This document shows positions 1 through 8,099 of a stretch of DNA of 33,567 nt, piece by piece (the first letter of the stretch is position 1; each line of letters begins with the position of its first letter). Below the pieces are notes generated by a model. That model was not told the origin of the DNA. It saw only the letters and a program-made list of their open reading frames with translations, and searched no databases. The DNA comes from Aminivibrio sp. (lineage in GTDB: Bacteria; Synergistota; Synergistia; Synergistales; Aminobacteriaceae). The DNA lies in the NCBI RefSeq assembly GCF_016756745.1, contig NZ_JAESIH010000019.1:1-33567 (forward strand), given 5' to 3'. The translations under genes were made by a program, and so were the position numbers.

Positions 1-131
1 CTCCTCATGCATTACTCACCCGTCCGCTACTAACAGATACTTCAGCAAGCTTCCATATCTGCCCGTTCAACTTGCATGTGTTAAGCACGCCGCCAGCGTT
101 CGTCCTGAGCCAGGATCAAACTCTCAAATAA
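1..131 (-). rRNA. rrs: 16S ribosomal RNA, 5' end (partial)
   Basis: Read on the minus strand, positions 124-105 match the universal 27F region (AGAGTTTGATCCTGGCTCAG). It is followed by the conserved GACGAACGCTGGCGGCGTGC and ACACATGCAAGT blocks and by GCGGACGGGTGAGTAATGC. Aligning the 27F site to E. coli position 8 puts the mature 5' end near 131. Only about 130 nt are present; the gene leaves the window at position 1. The variable region is too short to name a genus, but the conserved bases are clearly bacterial. A promoter with near-consensus boxes lies about 80-110 nt upstream, so this is probably the start of an rrn operon rather than a stray fragment. Confidence 0.97.
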
Positions 132-214
132 CTAGTAACAGGACCTCGCTTGCATCTTTATGCACTGTATTCTTTTTTCAAGTTCCGGCGTCACCTTGTG
201 AGGCAACGGCGAAG

Positions 215-243
215 AATATACCACGCCCAAAAGGGTTTGACAA
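215..243 (-). promoter_or_regulatory. rrn operon promoter
   Basis: On the minus strand a -35 box TTGTCA (243-238) is separated by exactly 17 nt from a -10 box TATATT (220-215). Transcription would begin near 208, giving a leader of about 77 nt before the 16S gene. The leader contains a small perfect hairpin (TGCAT, loop AAAG, ATGCA at 164-151). No clear boxA antitermination sequence was recognised. Confidence 0.75.
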
Positions 244-286
244 GCCCCTTTTTTCAATTTCGGCGCAAAAAATTTTTCCGGACGAA

Positions 287-295
287 TGGTATAAT
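287..295 (+). promoter_or_regulatory. Extended -10 promoter of the penicillin-binding protein gene
   Basis: TGGTATAAT at 287-295 is a perfect TATAAT -10 box preceded by the TGn extended -10 element. No recognisable -35 box lies 16-18 nt upstream (the place is A/T-rich), which fits an extended -10 promoter. Transcription would begin near 302, leaving a leader of about 65 nt before the ATG at 368. It is back to back with the rrn promoter, about 45 nt away. Confidence 0.65.
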
Positions 296-367
296 GAGTC
301 AGAATATGATGCGAGCTGATTCCGATGCGTCCCCGAGGGGATGTTTTCTTTTGCAAGGAGGAACGTC

Positions 368-2665
368 ATGGCCCGAGTATCAAGCTCACCTTCCGAGAGA
401 GACCCGTCGCCTCCGCCACGACGGAATGGGAAACCGCCGAAGAGAAGGTCCCTTCTGAAGTCGCTTTTCCTTGTATTCTTTTTCCTGTTTCTGCTGGCCG
501 GAGCGACTGTTTCTGTTTTTGTGGCCCTGTACCTGAGGGACATTGCGGAAGACCTGCCCACGGCCACGGAGATGCTGGCTTACAAGGCGAACGTGGCAAG
601 CGTGATCTACGACCGGAATGGAGAACCGGTCGCACGGCTGTTCACCGAGAACCGTCAGCCTGTGGCGCTGCGAAACATCTCCCCGTGGGTCATCAAGGCA
701 ACACTGGCGGCGGAAGACTCCTCATTCTACCAGCACGGAGGCATCCGTCTTCTTTCCATTGGCCGTGCGTTTATTGAAAACCTCTTGAACCGGGGGGTCA
801 AGCAGGGCGGAAGCACCATCACCCAGCAGCTTGCCCGGAACCTGTTTCTTACCCAGGAGCGGACTCTCGAACGGAAGGCCAAGGAGGTTATCCTTTCCAT
901 CCGGATGGAGCAGCTTTTTACCAAGGACCGGATCATGGAGATGTACCTGAACACCATCTACTTCGGACACGGCGCCTGGGGGGTGGATACGGCGGCCAGA
1001 ACGTACTTCGGGAAACCGTCATCCGAAATCACCCTTCCGGAGGCCGCCATTCTGGCGGGATTGATTGCCGCTCCGGGGAGGTACAGCCCCCTGTCGAACT
1101 TCGAGAACTCGAAAGGACGGCAGAGGTACGTGCTGGACAGGCTGCTTGCCCTGGGATGGATAAACGAAAGGGAACGGGACGAGGCCTACGCCGCAGAGCT
1201 TGAGTTCAAGCACATACCCAACAAGGTGCAGGAGTTCAACAAGGCCCCCTATTTCGTGGCCCACCTGCTGTTCAACGAGCTGCTGCCGAAGTACGGTCCC
1301 GACCTGGTGTACTCGGGGGGAATGGAGATCCACACTACCCTCGATCTGAAGATGCAGGAGGCCGCGGAGAAGGCAATGAAGGGGCTGAAGAGCCAGGGAG
1401 CCATCGTGGGGATGGACCCCGAGACGGGGGAAGTGCTGGCCATGGTAGGCGGACACGATTTCGCCAAGAGCAAGTTCAACCGGGCGACCCAGGCCTTCCG
1501 GCAGCCAGGTTCCGGCTTCAAGCCCGTCGTGTTTGCCTCGGCCTTCGAGTCCGGGCTGCTGCCCACGGACCACTTCCTTGACATGAAGATCGAGTACGAG
1601 AAAAAGGGGCCGAACATGACGGTGTGGGCGCCGGAGAATTACAGCGGCAATTTCAGAGGCGAGGTGACCCTGGAGTACGCCCTGATTCATTCGATAAACA
1701 CGGTGGCCGTTCGGCTGATCGACTATGTGGGAGCCCGGAATATTCTGACCACGGCGCGGAACCTCGGGATCACCTCGCCCCACGTCCCCGCCGACCTTTC
1801 CCTGGCCCTGGGAACGGCGAGCGTCACCCCCCTGGAAATGGCGGTGGTCTTCTCCGCCTTCGCCAACAACGGAAAGACGGTGACGCCCCTGATGATACGG
1901 GAAATCCGGTCGGGCAACGGCGATGTTCTTGAGACCCGGAGCCCTTTTTCAACCCGGGGGATCTCTCCCGAAACAGCGGTGACGGTCCGGTCCATGCTGA
2001 TCGATGCCGTCCGTTCCGGGACGGGCACCAGGGCCCTGCTGAAGGACAGGGAGACCTTCGGCAAGACAGGGACCACGAACGATTACAGCGATGCCTGGTT
2101 CCTGGGCGGCGTGCCGGGACTGACGGCTGTCGTGTACGCAGGGAATGACGATCACAAACCCCTGGCCAAGAAAGGCGCCACGGGAGGAGTGATCGCCGCG
2201 CCGGTGTGGAAGGCTTTCGTGGAGGAAGCGGTGAAAGGGCGGGATCTGCCACAGCAGTTCTCCATTCCTGAAGATGCTGACGTGGAAAGCGTCAAGATCT
2301 GCCGGACCTCCGGATTCCGGGCGATCAATGGGTGCTCGGCGGTGACCATTTTTATGCGGAAGAACGCCGCCCCGCAGACGGACTGTCCCATCCACGGCGG
2401 CGACATGTACGCCAGTTCTCTGGACCCGAACGCTCCAAGGCTGATCCTTGTGCACAACGACAGCGACATCTATGCGTCGTCGGGGTTGTACACCGACGCG
2501 GGAGCGGCCCCCCCTCTTGAAACGGGACCTGTGAAGGTGAGCAAGCCGACGGGGCCATCCGAGGCGGTGGCGCCTTCGGACATGGCCTACAAGGACCCGA
2601 ATCCTGCGGATTCCGTGGAGGAGAAGTACCAAAAACTGCTGAAGCAGTACGGGATTACGAACTGA
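368..2665 (+). CDS. mrcA: Class A penicillin-binding protein 1A (transglycosylase/transpeptidase)
   Basis: Bifunctional peptidoglycan synthase that polymerises lipid II and cross-links stem peptides on the outer face of the inner membrane. The 765-aa protein has a basic, Pro-rich cytoplasmic tail, one membrane anchor (about residues 31-55), and a GT51 glycosyltransferase domain with EDSSF (catalytic Glu116) and GGSTITQQLARNLFL (148-162). The transpeptidase domain has the nucleophile in QPGSGFKP (Ser382), the SIN motif at 442-444 and KTGTT at 566-570. All catalytic motifs are intact. A tail of roughly 130 residues follows the transpeptidase core and has no recognised function. The ATG at 368 is chosen because AGGAGG lies 7 nt upstream; an upstream in-frame ATG at 341 has no such site. 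The gene stands alone between its own promoter and a terminator. Assignment to the 1A family is strong; the exact symbol is by homology only. Confidence 0.93.
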   Translation: MARVSSSPSERDPSPPPRRNGKPPKRRSLLKSLFLVFFFLFLLAGATVSVFVALYLRDIAEDLPTATEMLAYKANVASVIYDRNGEPVARLFTENRQPVALRNISPWVIKATLAAEDSSFYQHGGIRLLSIGRAFIENLLNRGVKQGGSTITQQLARNLFLTQERTLERKAKEVILSIRMEQLFTKDRIMEMYLNTIYFGHGAWGVDTAARTYFGKPSSEITLPEAAILAGLIAAPGRYSPLSNFENSKGRQRYVLDRLLALGWINERERDEAYAAELEFKHIPNKVQEFNKAPYFVAHLLFNELLPKYGPDLVYSGGMEIHTTLDLKMQEAAEKAMKGLKSQGAIVGMDPETGEVLAMVGGHDFAKSKFNRATQAFRQPGSGFKPVVFASAFESGLLPTDHFLDMKIEYEKKGPNMTVWAPENYSGNFRGEVTLEYALIHSINTVAVRLIDYVGARNILTTARNLGITSPHVPADLSLALGTASVTPLEMAVVFSAFANNGKTVTPLMIREIRSGNGDVLETRSPFSTRGISPETAVTVRSMLIDAVRSGTGTRALLKDRETFGKTGTTNDYSDAWFLGGVPGLTAVVYAGNDDHKPLAKKGATGGVIAAPVWKAFVEEAVKGRDLPQQFSIPEDADVESVKICRTSGFRAINGCSAVTIFMRKNAAPQTDCPIHGGDMYASSLDPNAPRLILVHNDSDIYASSGLYTDAGAAPPLETGPVKVSKPTGPSEAVAPSDMAYKDPNPADSVEEKYQKLLKQYGITN

Positions 2666-2686
2666 CGTACGTTTCGGAAGAGAGAA

Positions 2687-2718
2687 CAAGGGCCCCGAAA
2701 GGGGCCCTTGTTTGTTTG
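2687..2718 (+). terminator. Rho-independent terminator after the PBP gene
   Basis: A perfect 10-bp stem (CAAGGGCCCC / GGGGCCCTTG) closed by a GAAA tetraloop is followed by TTTGTTTG. It lies 21 nt after the PBP stop codon. Confidence 0.92.
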
Positions 2719-2873
2719 GAGGAAAGGACAGAAAACCACGGGCCAGATCCTTCCGGCCCGAATGACGGCATCAGGACGACATCGAAACGGATCCTCATCT
2801 GTCTGAAAAACGAGGATCATGGCAGCCGCAAGGAACGGGACGATTTCTGACGCTTAGTTTATTTGTGTGCATG

Positions 2874-2921
2874 TTGATTATTCATTTTATTTTCTTTATA
2901 TTGCGATTTATGTGGTAAAAT
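2874..2921 (+). promoter_or_regulatory. Probable overlapping sigma-70 promoters in an AT-rich island
   Basis: A -35 box TTGATT (2874-2879) lies exactly 17 nt before a -10 box TATATT (2897-2902). A second, extended -10 element TGGTAAAAT lies at 2913-2921. Both point rightward. No intact coding region follows directly; the next confident gene begins at 3543, so the transcript would have a leader of more than 600 nt or serve a remnant gene. Confidence 0.55.
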
Positions 2922-3005
2922 GAATGCATGTATATAGTAGGAGCGGACTGGACGAACAAACTCGGAAAGACGCATCAGAGCGACCGACCGGCTGCGGAAA
3001 TCCTC

Positions 3006-3109
3006 CCCGCGATGAAAGCGGGATATCGAGAACCCGCAACGTTCTCAATCTCAAGGATTGGGATCCCTTTCTTGTGTATCTCCTCGAAGAATCTCTGAAA
3101 TCCTTGAGA
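3006..3109 (+). other. Cluster of three inverted repeats (possible RNA structure or element end)
   Basis: Three dyads occur in about 100 nt. CCCGC/GCGGG (3006-3010 and 3018-3022) has the loop GATGAAA. GAGAAC/GTTCTC (3028-3033 and 3041-3046) has a 7-nt loop. TCTCAAGGATT/AATCCTTGAGA (3049-3059 and 3099-3109) is an 11-bp perfect pair enclosing 39 nt that contain the palindrome GGGATCCC. The first hairpin and its CC-rich flank resemble the subterminal hairpin of IS200/IS605-type elements, but no transposase is intact nearby. The function is unknown. Confidence 0.35.
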
Positions 3110-3380
3110 AGAAAAAAGAGCGAAAAGAGAAACGACAAGAAGAGGAAAAGCACGCCGTGCGGCGGGTCGTAGTGCGTCTGCAGGAGCAGGGCTCGCGGCT
3201 TTCGACGGAGACGGAGGGGCCTACGGTGAAGATCGTCGTCGACGGGAAGGTGCTTGAAGGTGCTTGCGGGCGGAGGAGCTTCTCGACGTATGCCGCGCGC
3301 TGAAGACGGACCTTCCGGGCAAAACCGGGGACAAGAAGACCGTGAACGCCCGCTGCATGAGCCCGCGGAAAGAGGCCTAA
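3058..3380 (+). pseudogene. Coding-like remnant, frameshifted, product not recognised
   Basis: One frame runs from 3058 to 3303 with a very basic, Glu/Lys-rich start followed by a VKIVVDGKVLEG segment. A second frame from 3267 to 3380 encodes a helical-looking RAEELLDVCRALK segment and ends at TAA. The first frame continues past the duplication to its own stop at 3303. The switch falls on a tandem 10-bp duplication (AAGGTGCTTG at 3247-3256 and 3257-3266), whose junction also creates a TGA in the second frame. Removing one copy alone does not fully restore a single frame, so a further small indel would be needed. GC-rich third positions suggest former coding use. I do not recognise the family, and the region may not have been a gene at all. 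Confidence 0.3.
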
Positions 3381-3542
3381 TCCGTTCGGGGCAAGGCCGC
3401 AGGTATTTCCGACAGACCTGTACATAAAGTTGAAGATCCGTTTCAATTGCGCAGAGGAGAGGACCAAGGGTTTCCCATGCCGAGCTCCCTCCAGGGAAGT
3501 TCGGCCATTATTGCAGCTTGTATTTGAAGGAGGTTGGACACC

Positions 3543-4853
3543 GTGGAGTTATCGGCTAAAAAAATCATCGCGGGGCTCACGATTGCTGCGGCTGCCGCCG
3601 CCGGCCTGTATTTATTCATCCTGTCAGGAGAGGAAAAGGGAAATACAGTTCCCCCGCCTGCTGCGGCACGGCGGGTGAAGTACATGACCATTGCGCAAAA
3701 AGAATCAGGAGGTGAACGGATCTTTCCGGGAAGGATCGTGGCATCGCAGAAAGTGAATCTCTCCTTCCGCGTCTCCGGCCAGATAATAGACCTTCCGTCC
3801 GTCAAAGGCGTGTTCGTTGAAAAGGGGACACTCCTCGCAAAGCTCGACCCGAGGGATTTCGTGGTCCAGCTTGCAAATGCGAAAAGCGACCTGGGGAATG
3901 CCGACGCACAGATCTCGGCGATGAAAGCCGGCGCAAGAAAAGAGGAGATCGCCATGTTCTCCGCAAAGGTTGAGTCCGCCCGGGCCCAAATGAACGATGC
4001 CATGACCACCATGGAAAGGGTGGAAAAACTGTACAAGGCGGGGGGGTTCTCAAGGGCGGAATACGATAAGGCCATAACGTCCTACCGGGTTGCACGGTCA
4101 GCATACCAGAGCGCTGCCCAAGAGCAGACAAAAGCTCGTGCCGGAGCAAGGCCCGAGGATATCTCCGCCATGGAATTCACGATCAGCGGAATCGAGGGAA
4201 GTGTGAAGACAGCCCAAAACGCCCTCAAAGACACTGAACTCCGGGCACCCTTCAGCGGAGTGATCATCGACAGATACGTGGACAACAATCAGAGCGTGCA
4301 GAAAGACCAGGCCATTGTGAGTCTGCAGGACATCCAGTCCCTCGAGGTATCGATCTCAGTCTCGGAACGGATCGTGGCCCTCGCAAACAGGGAGAACCTC
4401 AGCTCCATCTCGGCCAGGTTCAGAGCACTTCCAGAAAAGCGCTTTCCGCTGATTTACAAGGAGGCATCGGCATCGGCGGATCCCCAGACACAGACATACC
4501 CGATAACGTTCTCGCTGGAAAAACCGGAAGAGATCAACGTTCTGCCCGGAATGACAGTGGACGTGATCGCGACGGGGCTGGACGTCTCGATTGCTTCAGC
4601 TCTTGAAATACCTTCGGAAGCGGTTTTTGCGGAAGAGAGCGAAAATCACTTCGTGTGGAAGATCATCGGAGCGGACGAACTCAGGGTAACCGCCGTTCCG
4701 GTGAAGATCCTGGGCTTCAGGGGAAGCATGGCTGAACTTGACGGCGCACTGGCGCCCGGTGACCGGATCGTCACGGCCGGAGCCTCCTTCCTTCTCGAAG
4801 ATGACCCTGTAACCCTCTATGAAGGCCCCGGCGACAGCGGGGAAAAACGATGA
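3543..4853 (+). CDS. RND efflux periplasmic adaptor (HlyD/MFP family)
   Basis: Membrane-fusion subunit that bridges an RND inner-membrane pump to an outer-membrane channel. The 436-aa protein starts with a short cytoplasmic segment and a hydrophobic anchor (about residues 8-27). It then has a barrel-sandwich lipoyl-like half (PGRIVASQKVNLSFRVSGQI), a long helical hairpin rich in Ala, Lys and Glu, and the second lipoyl half (LRAPFSGVIIDRYVDNNQSV), followed by beta-barrel and membrane-proximal domains. No lipobox was seen, so anchoring is by the N-terminal helix or signal peptide. The GTG at 3543 is preferred: AAGGAGG ends 9 nt upstream, whereas the in-frame TTG at 3534 abuts that site. It overlaps the permease gene by 4 nt (ATGA). 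No outer-membrane factor or regulator gene is adjacent. The substrate cannot be told from sequence. Confidence 0.9.
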   Translation: MELSAKKIIAGLTIAAAAAAGLYLFILSGEEKGNTVPPPAAARRVKYMTIAQKESGGERIFPGRIVASQKVNLSFRVSGQIIDLPSVKGVFVEKGTLLAKLDPRDFVVQLANAKSDLGNADAQISAMKAGARKEEIAMFSAKVESARAQMNDAMTTMERVEKLYKAGGFSRAEYDKAITSYRVARSAYQSAAQEQTKARAGARPEDISAMEFTISGIEGSVKTAQNALKDTELRAPFSGVIIDRYVDNNQSVQKDQAIVSLQDIQSLEVSISVSERIVALANRENLSSISARFRALPEKRFPLIYKEASASADPQTQTYPITFSLEKPEEINVLPGMTVDVIATGLDVSIASALEIPSEAVFAEESENHFVWKIIGADELRVTAVPVKILGFRGSMAELDGALAPGDRIVTAGASFLLEDDPVTLYEGPGDSGEKR

Positions 4854-7800
4854 ATCTTGCCGATTTTTCCATTAAGAAAAGCACCATCACGTGGTTTCTC
4901 TCTTTTCTTGTCGTCATAGGTGGATTCTGGGCCTACGGCAGGCTTGGAAAGCTGGAAGATCCGGCATTCACCATAAAGACCGCGGCGATCAGCACTCCCT
5001 ACCCCGGGGCATCGCCCCGGGAAGTGGAAGAGGAAGTAACCTCCCTCATCGAGTCTGCTGCCCAGAAGCTGGGACAGACCGACAAGGTGCGGTCTCTTTC
5101 AAAGGAAGGTCTGTCCATAGTCTACGTGGATATAAAGGATACTTATACGGCAAGGGATCTCCCCCAGATATGGGACGAACTCAGGCGCAAAATTACCGAC
5201 GTGCAGTCCCGTCTCCCCCCGGGGGCAGGGCCATCGATGGTGAACGACGACTACGGAGACGTTTTCGGGGTCTACTTCGCTCTGACCGGAGACGGGTACA
5301 CGTTCCGAGAACTAGAGGACCACGCAGACTTTCTCCGCAGGGAGCTTCTGCTCGTTCCCGGCGTGTCCAACGTACAGACAGCAGGAATTCAGCAGGAGAA
5401 CATTTATCTCGAAGTGGACCGAACCAGGATGGATTCCTTCGGCATATCCATGGACGAGATATTCAGGCTCCTGTCCGCCCAGAACATCGTGGCCGGTGCA
5501 GGCTCGGCCCGGGTCGGCGGCGAATATCTGCGCATAGCTCCTACAGGATACTTCGCGTCCCTGAACGTGCTGCGGAATCTCCTTCTGCGCGGAGGGTCGG
5601 GACAGACCCTTCGCCTCGGGGACATAGCAGCCATTTACAGGGGGTACAGTGATCCCCCAAGGAACGCGATGCGCTTCAACGGGAAACCTGCCCTCGGAAT
5701 CGGCGTATCGAATGTGGAAGGCGGCAACGTCATAACCATAGGCGAGGCCGTGAAAAATCGCCTGCGGGAACTTCTGCCCCAAACCCCCGTGGGAATGGAG
5801 ATGCACCTCATCTACTACCAGGCTGACACCGTGAGAGCTTCAATTAACAATTTCGTCGTCAACCTTCTCGAAGCCCTGGCCATCGTGTTTGCCATTCTCC
5901 TTATCTTCATGGGACTGAGGAGCGGCCTTCTCATCGGCGTCATGCTCCTTCTCACCATCCTTGCCACATTCATCGCCATGAAACTCACCGACATCGACCT
6001 TCACAGCATCTCCCTGGGAGCGCTCATCATAGCCCTCGGCATGCTGGTCGACAATGCAATCGTCGTCGCTGACGGCATGATTGTTGGGATGCAGCAGGGG
6101 AAAGACGCTTCCGCCGCAGCCAGGGAAGTGGTGGGACAGACGCAGATACCCCTTCTCGGAGCCACCGTCATCGCCGTCATCGCATTCGCACCCATAGGGT
6201 TATCCCCTGATAACACGGGAGAGTTCTGCAGGAGCCTTTTCCAGGTAGTGGGCATATCTCTGATGCTCAGCTGGATCCTGGCGGTCACCGTAACCCCCGT
6301 TGCAGGAATCGCCATGCTGAAAGTGCCGAAACAGCAGAAAAACAGCGATCCTTACGATACCCCAATATACCGGGCATACAGGAGTTTTCTCCGGCTCTGT
6401 CTCACACGGAGGAAGATCGTCCTTCTCTCGGTGCTTGCCCTGCTTCTCGCGTCCATTGCGGCATTCAGCCTGGTTGACAAGTCGTTTTTTCCCAATTCCA
6501 CAAGCCCCATGTTCACCGTCGACTTCTGGAGAACAAGAGGATCAGGAGTAGAAGCCACCCTTGAAGATGCCGAACGCATGCAGACCTTCCTCGCAGAGCA
6601 GCCGGAAACAAAAATCGTCACCTCATACGCGGGCGAAGGGGCGCTTCGCTTTATCCTCACCTACACGCCGGGAGATTCCGCTTCCAACTACGGTCATCTC
6701 ATCGTGGAGGCTAAGGACTCGGAGGGAGCCGAAGCACTGAAGAAAAAACTCGGGGAGTTCGTCCTTGCTGAAATGCCCCATCTCGACCCTAGAATCCGCT
6801 CCTTCAGCAAAGGAACCGGAGGCGGCGCAAAGGTACAGGTACGTTTCCTCGGGAAAGACCCTCTGATTCTCCGGAAACTCCGGGACAAAACCGTCGCAAT
6901 CATGAAATCGGACCCCGACAGCATCAACATCCGAGACAACTGGGGAGAGAGGGTGAAGGTCATTCGTCCCGTTCTTGACGACAACGTCCAGGAACTCGGG
7001 CTGACCAGGAGAGACGTGGCCTATGCGCTGAAAACATCGTATTCGGGGCTTCAGGCAGGCCTTTTCCGTGAGGGCGAAAAACTCGTCCCCATAGTCGCCC
7101 GCCTTCCCCTCGAGGAATGGGGAAACATCGAGTCCATAGAAGAAACCCAGATATGGAGTTCCCTTTTTCGGAGATACATTACCCTTTCCCAGGTAGTATC
7201 GTCAGTACAGGTCGGAACTGAAGATCCGGTAATTTACCGCATAAACCGCATGCCGGCAATAACCGTCGAGGCGGACAGCGGTTCCGGGTCGGCGGTAGCC
7301 CTACTCGATCGACTGAGGGATGAAATCGAGGCCCTTCCCCTGCCCCGGGGGACAACCATGGAGTGGGGCGGAGAATATGAAAATTCCCAAAAAGCCCAGG
7401 GAGGCCTCATGGGGATGATCCCCGTGGCCTTCATGGTCATCGTGGTCATCCTGGTAGCCCTGTTCAACGGCCTTCGCCAGCCGCTGATCATACTTCTCTG
7501 CCTCCCCCTTTCCATTATAGGGCTCTCCGTGGGGCTTCTCCTCATGAGAAAATCCTTCGATTTCCTCGCACTCCTGGGCCTCCTGAGCCTCGCCGGAATG
7601 CTCATAAAAAACGCCATTGTACTCATCGACCAGATAGACCTGGAAATACGGCGGGGGAAAACTCCTTTCGACGCTATCCTGGATTCCGGCATAAGCAGGT
7701 GCAGACCCGTAATGATGGCTGCCTTCACCACCGTCCTCGGGATGATCCCCCTCTACTTCGACGTCCTCTTCTCCGCCATGGCGGTGACCATAATGTTCGG

Positions 7801-7870
7801 CCTCACTTTTGGGACTGTACTCACCCTGGTCGTGGTGCCTGTGCTGTACGCGGAAGCACTGAAAGCTTAA
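4850..7870 (+). CDS. RND efflux transporter permease (AcrB/HAE-like)
   Basis: Proton-driven inner-membrane exporter of 1006 aa, close to the usual 1000-1050. The layout is typical: TM1 at about residues 12-30, a large periplasmic porter loop, a bundle of TM helices (about 335-500), a second porter loop, and the final TM bundle (about 860-1000). The proton-relay residues of AcrB (D407, D408, K940) correspond to D401, N402 and K920, in LVDNAIVVAD and MLIKNAIVLID; the second Asp is thus Asn. The start ATG lies inside the stop of the adaptor gene, so translation is probably coupled. It resembles the smaller, less characterised AcrB-like exporters more than classic multidrug pumps. Metal or drug specificity is unknown. 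A terminator follows 15 nt after the stop. Confidence 0.93.
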   Translation: MNLADFSIKKSTITWFLSFLVVIGGFWAYGRLGKLEDPAFTIKTAAISTPYPGASPREVEEEVTSLIESAAQKLGQTDKVRSLSKEGLSIVYVDIKDTYTARDLPQIWDELRRKITDVQSRLPPGAGPSMVNDDYGDVFGVYFALTGDGYTFRELEDHADFLRRELLLVPGVSNVQTAGIQQENIYLEVDRTRMDSFGISMDEIFRLLSAQNIVAGAGSARVGGEYLRIAPTGYFASLNVLRNLLLRGGSGQTLRLGDIAAIYRGYSDPPRNAMRFNGKPALGIGVSNVEGGNVITIGEAVKNRLRELLPQTPVGMEMHLIYYQADTVRASINNFVVNLLEALAIVFAILLIFMGLRSGLLIGVMLLLTILATFIAMKLTDIDLHSISLGALIIALGMLVDNAIVVADGMIVGMQQGKDASAAAREVVGQTQIPLLGATVIAVIAFAPIGLSPDNTGEFCRSLFQVVGISLMLSWILAVTVTPVAGIAMLKVPKQQKNSDPYDTPIYRAYRSFLRLCLTRRKIVLLSVLALLLASIAAFSLVDKSFFPNSTSPMFTVDFWRTRGSGVEATLEDAERMQTFLAEQPETKIVTSYAGEGALRFILTYTPGDSASNYGHLIVEAKDSEGAEALKKKLGEFVLAEMPHLDPRIRSFSKGTGGGAKVQVRFLGKDPLILRKLRDKTVAIMKSDPDSINIRDNWGERVKVIRPVLDDNVQELGLTRRDVAYALKTSYSGLQAGLFREGEKLVPIVARLPLEEWGNIESIEETQIWSSLFRRYITLSQVVSSVQVGTEDPVIYRINRMPAITVEADSGSGSAVALLDRLRDEIEALPLPRGTTMEWGGEYENSQKAQGGLMGMIPVAFMVIVVILVALFNGLRQPLIILLCLPLSIIGLSVGLLLMRKSFDFLALLGLLSLAGMLIKNAIVLIDQIDLEIRRGKTPFDAILDSGISRCRPVMMAAFTTVLGMIPLYFDVLFSAMAVTIMFGLTFGTVLTLVVVPVLYAEALKA

Positions 7871-7885
7871 ACTTTCAGTGCCCCG

Positions 7886-7915
7886 ATACGGTCCCCTGAC
7901 AGGGGGCCGTATTTT
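7886..7915 (+). terminator. Rho-independent terminator of the efflux operon
   Basis: An 11-bp stem (ATACGGTCCCC / GGGGGCCGTAT, with one T-G wobble) with loop TGACA is followed by TTT and then C. It lies 15 nt after the permease stop codon. The run of T is short but the stem is strong. Confidence 0.8.
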
Positions 7916-7981
7916 CATTAAAGGAAACACTCCTTCTTCCCCACTATTCCATCCTGTACAATCATTTCTGCCCAAAATAAA

Positions 7982-8023
7982 GGGGGTGCGGGCTTTTTTA
8001 AGGCAAAGCAAACCCGCCCCCCC
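7982..8023. repeat. G/C-tract inverted repeat between convergent operons
   Basis: GGGGGTGCGGG (7982-7992) and CCCGCCCCCCC (8013-8023) can pair over 11 positions with one mismatch, around a 20-nt loop that contains TTTTTTAA. It lies between the ends of the rightward efflux operon and the leftward PPDK operon. It may help end transcription from both sides; no other role is visible. Confidence 0.4.
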
Positions 8024-8036
8024 GAGCCCCCGTCGC

Positions 8037-8055
8037 AAAAAACGCTCCTCTGGAG
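8037..8055 (-). terminator. Possible weak terminator of the long minus-strand operon
   Basis: On the minus strand a short CTCC-AGA-GGAG hairpin (8055-8045) is followed by CG and six T. The stem is only 4 bp, so this is weak. It is the only T-run hairpin found between the last minus-strand gene and the convergent operon. Confidence 0.3.
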
Positions 8056-8099
8056 ACACTATAAAGGCAAGAGCCGCTCGCAGGGGGACGGCAGACCCC

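Larger units (their letters stand above)
2719..3542 (+). other. 824-nt region without an intact gene
   Basis: No open frame here has both a plausible ribosome site and a recognisable product. The first part (2719-2850) has a small dyad GATCCTC/GAGGATC (2790-2796 and 2812-2818). Positions 2855-2925 are strikingly AT-rich and hold a sigma-70-like promoter. Positions 3006-3109 hold three dyads. Positions 3058-3380 carry coding-like fragments in two frames joined at a 10-bp tandem duplication. The last 150 nt form the leader of the efflux operon and contain a TCCCT/AGGGA dyad just before the ribosome site. The segment looks like a decayed gene or insertion element, but I could not identify a parent. 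Confidence 0.6.

Noticed and set aside
2587-2820. A 77-codon minus-strand frame
   Set aside because: It runs through the PBP terminator and the PBP 3' end; no ribosome site or motif.
2908-3153. Hydrophobic minus-strand frame resembling a small membrane protein
   Set aside because: The Phe/Leu-rich part is merely the complement of the AAG/GAA-rich stretch at 3105-3150; no ribosome site and no homologue recognised.
3534-3536. TTG start for the efflux adaptor
   Set aside because: It directly touches the AAGGAGG ribosome site; GTG at 3543 has correct spacing.
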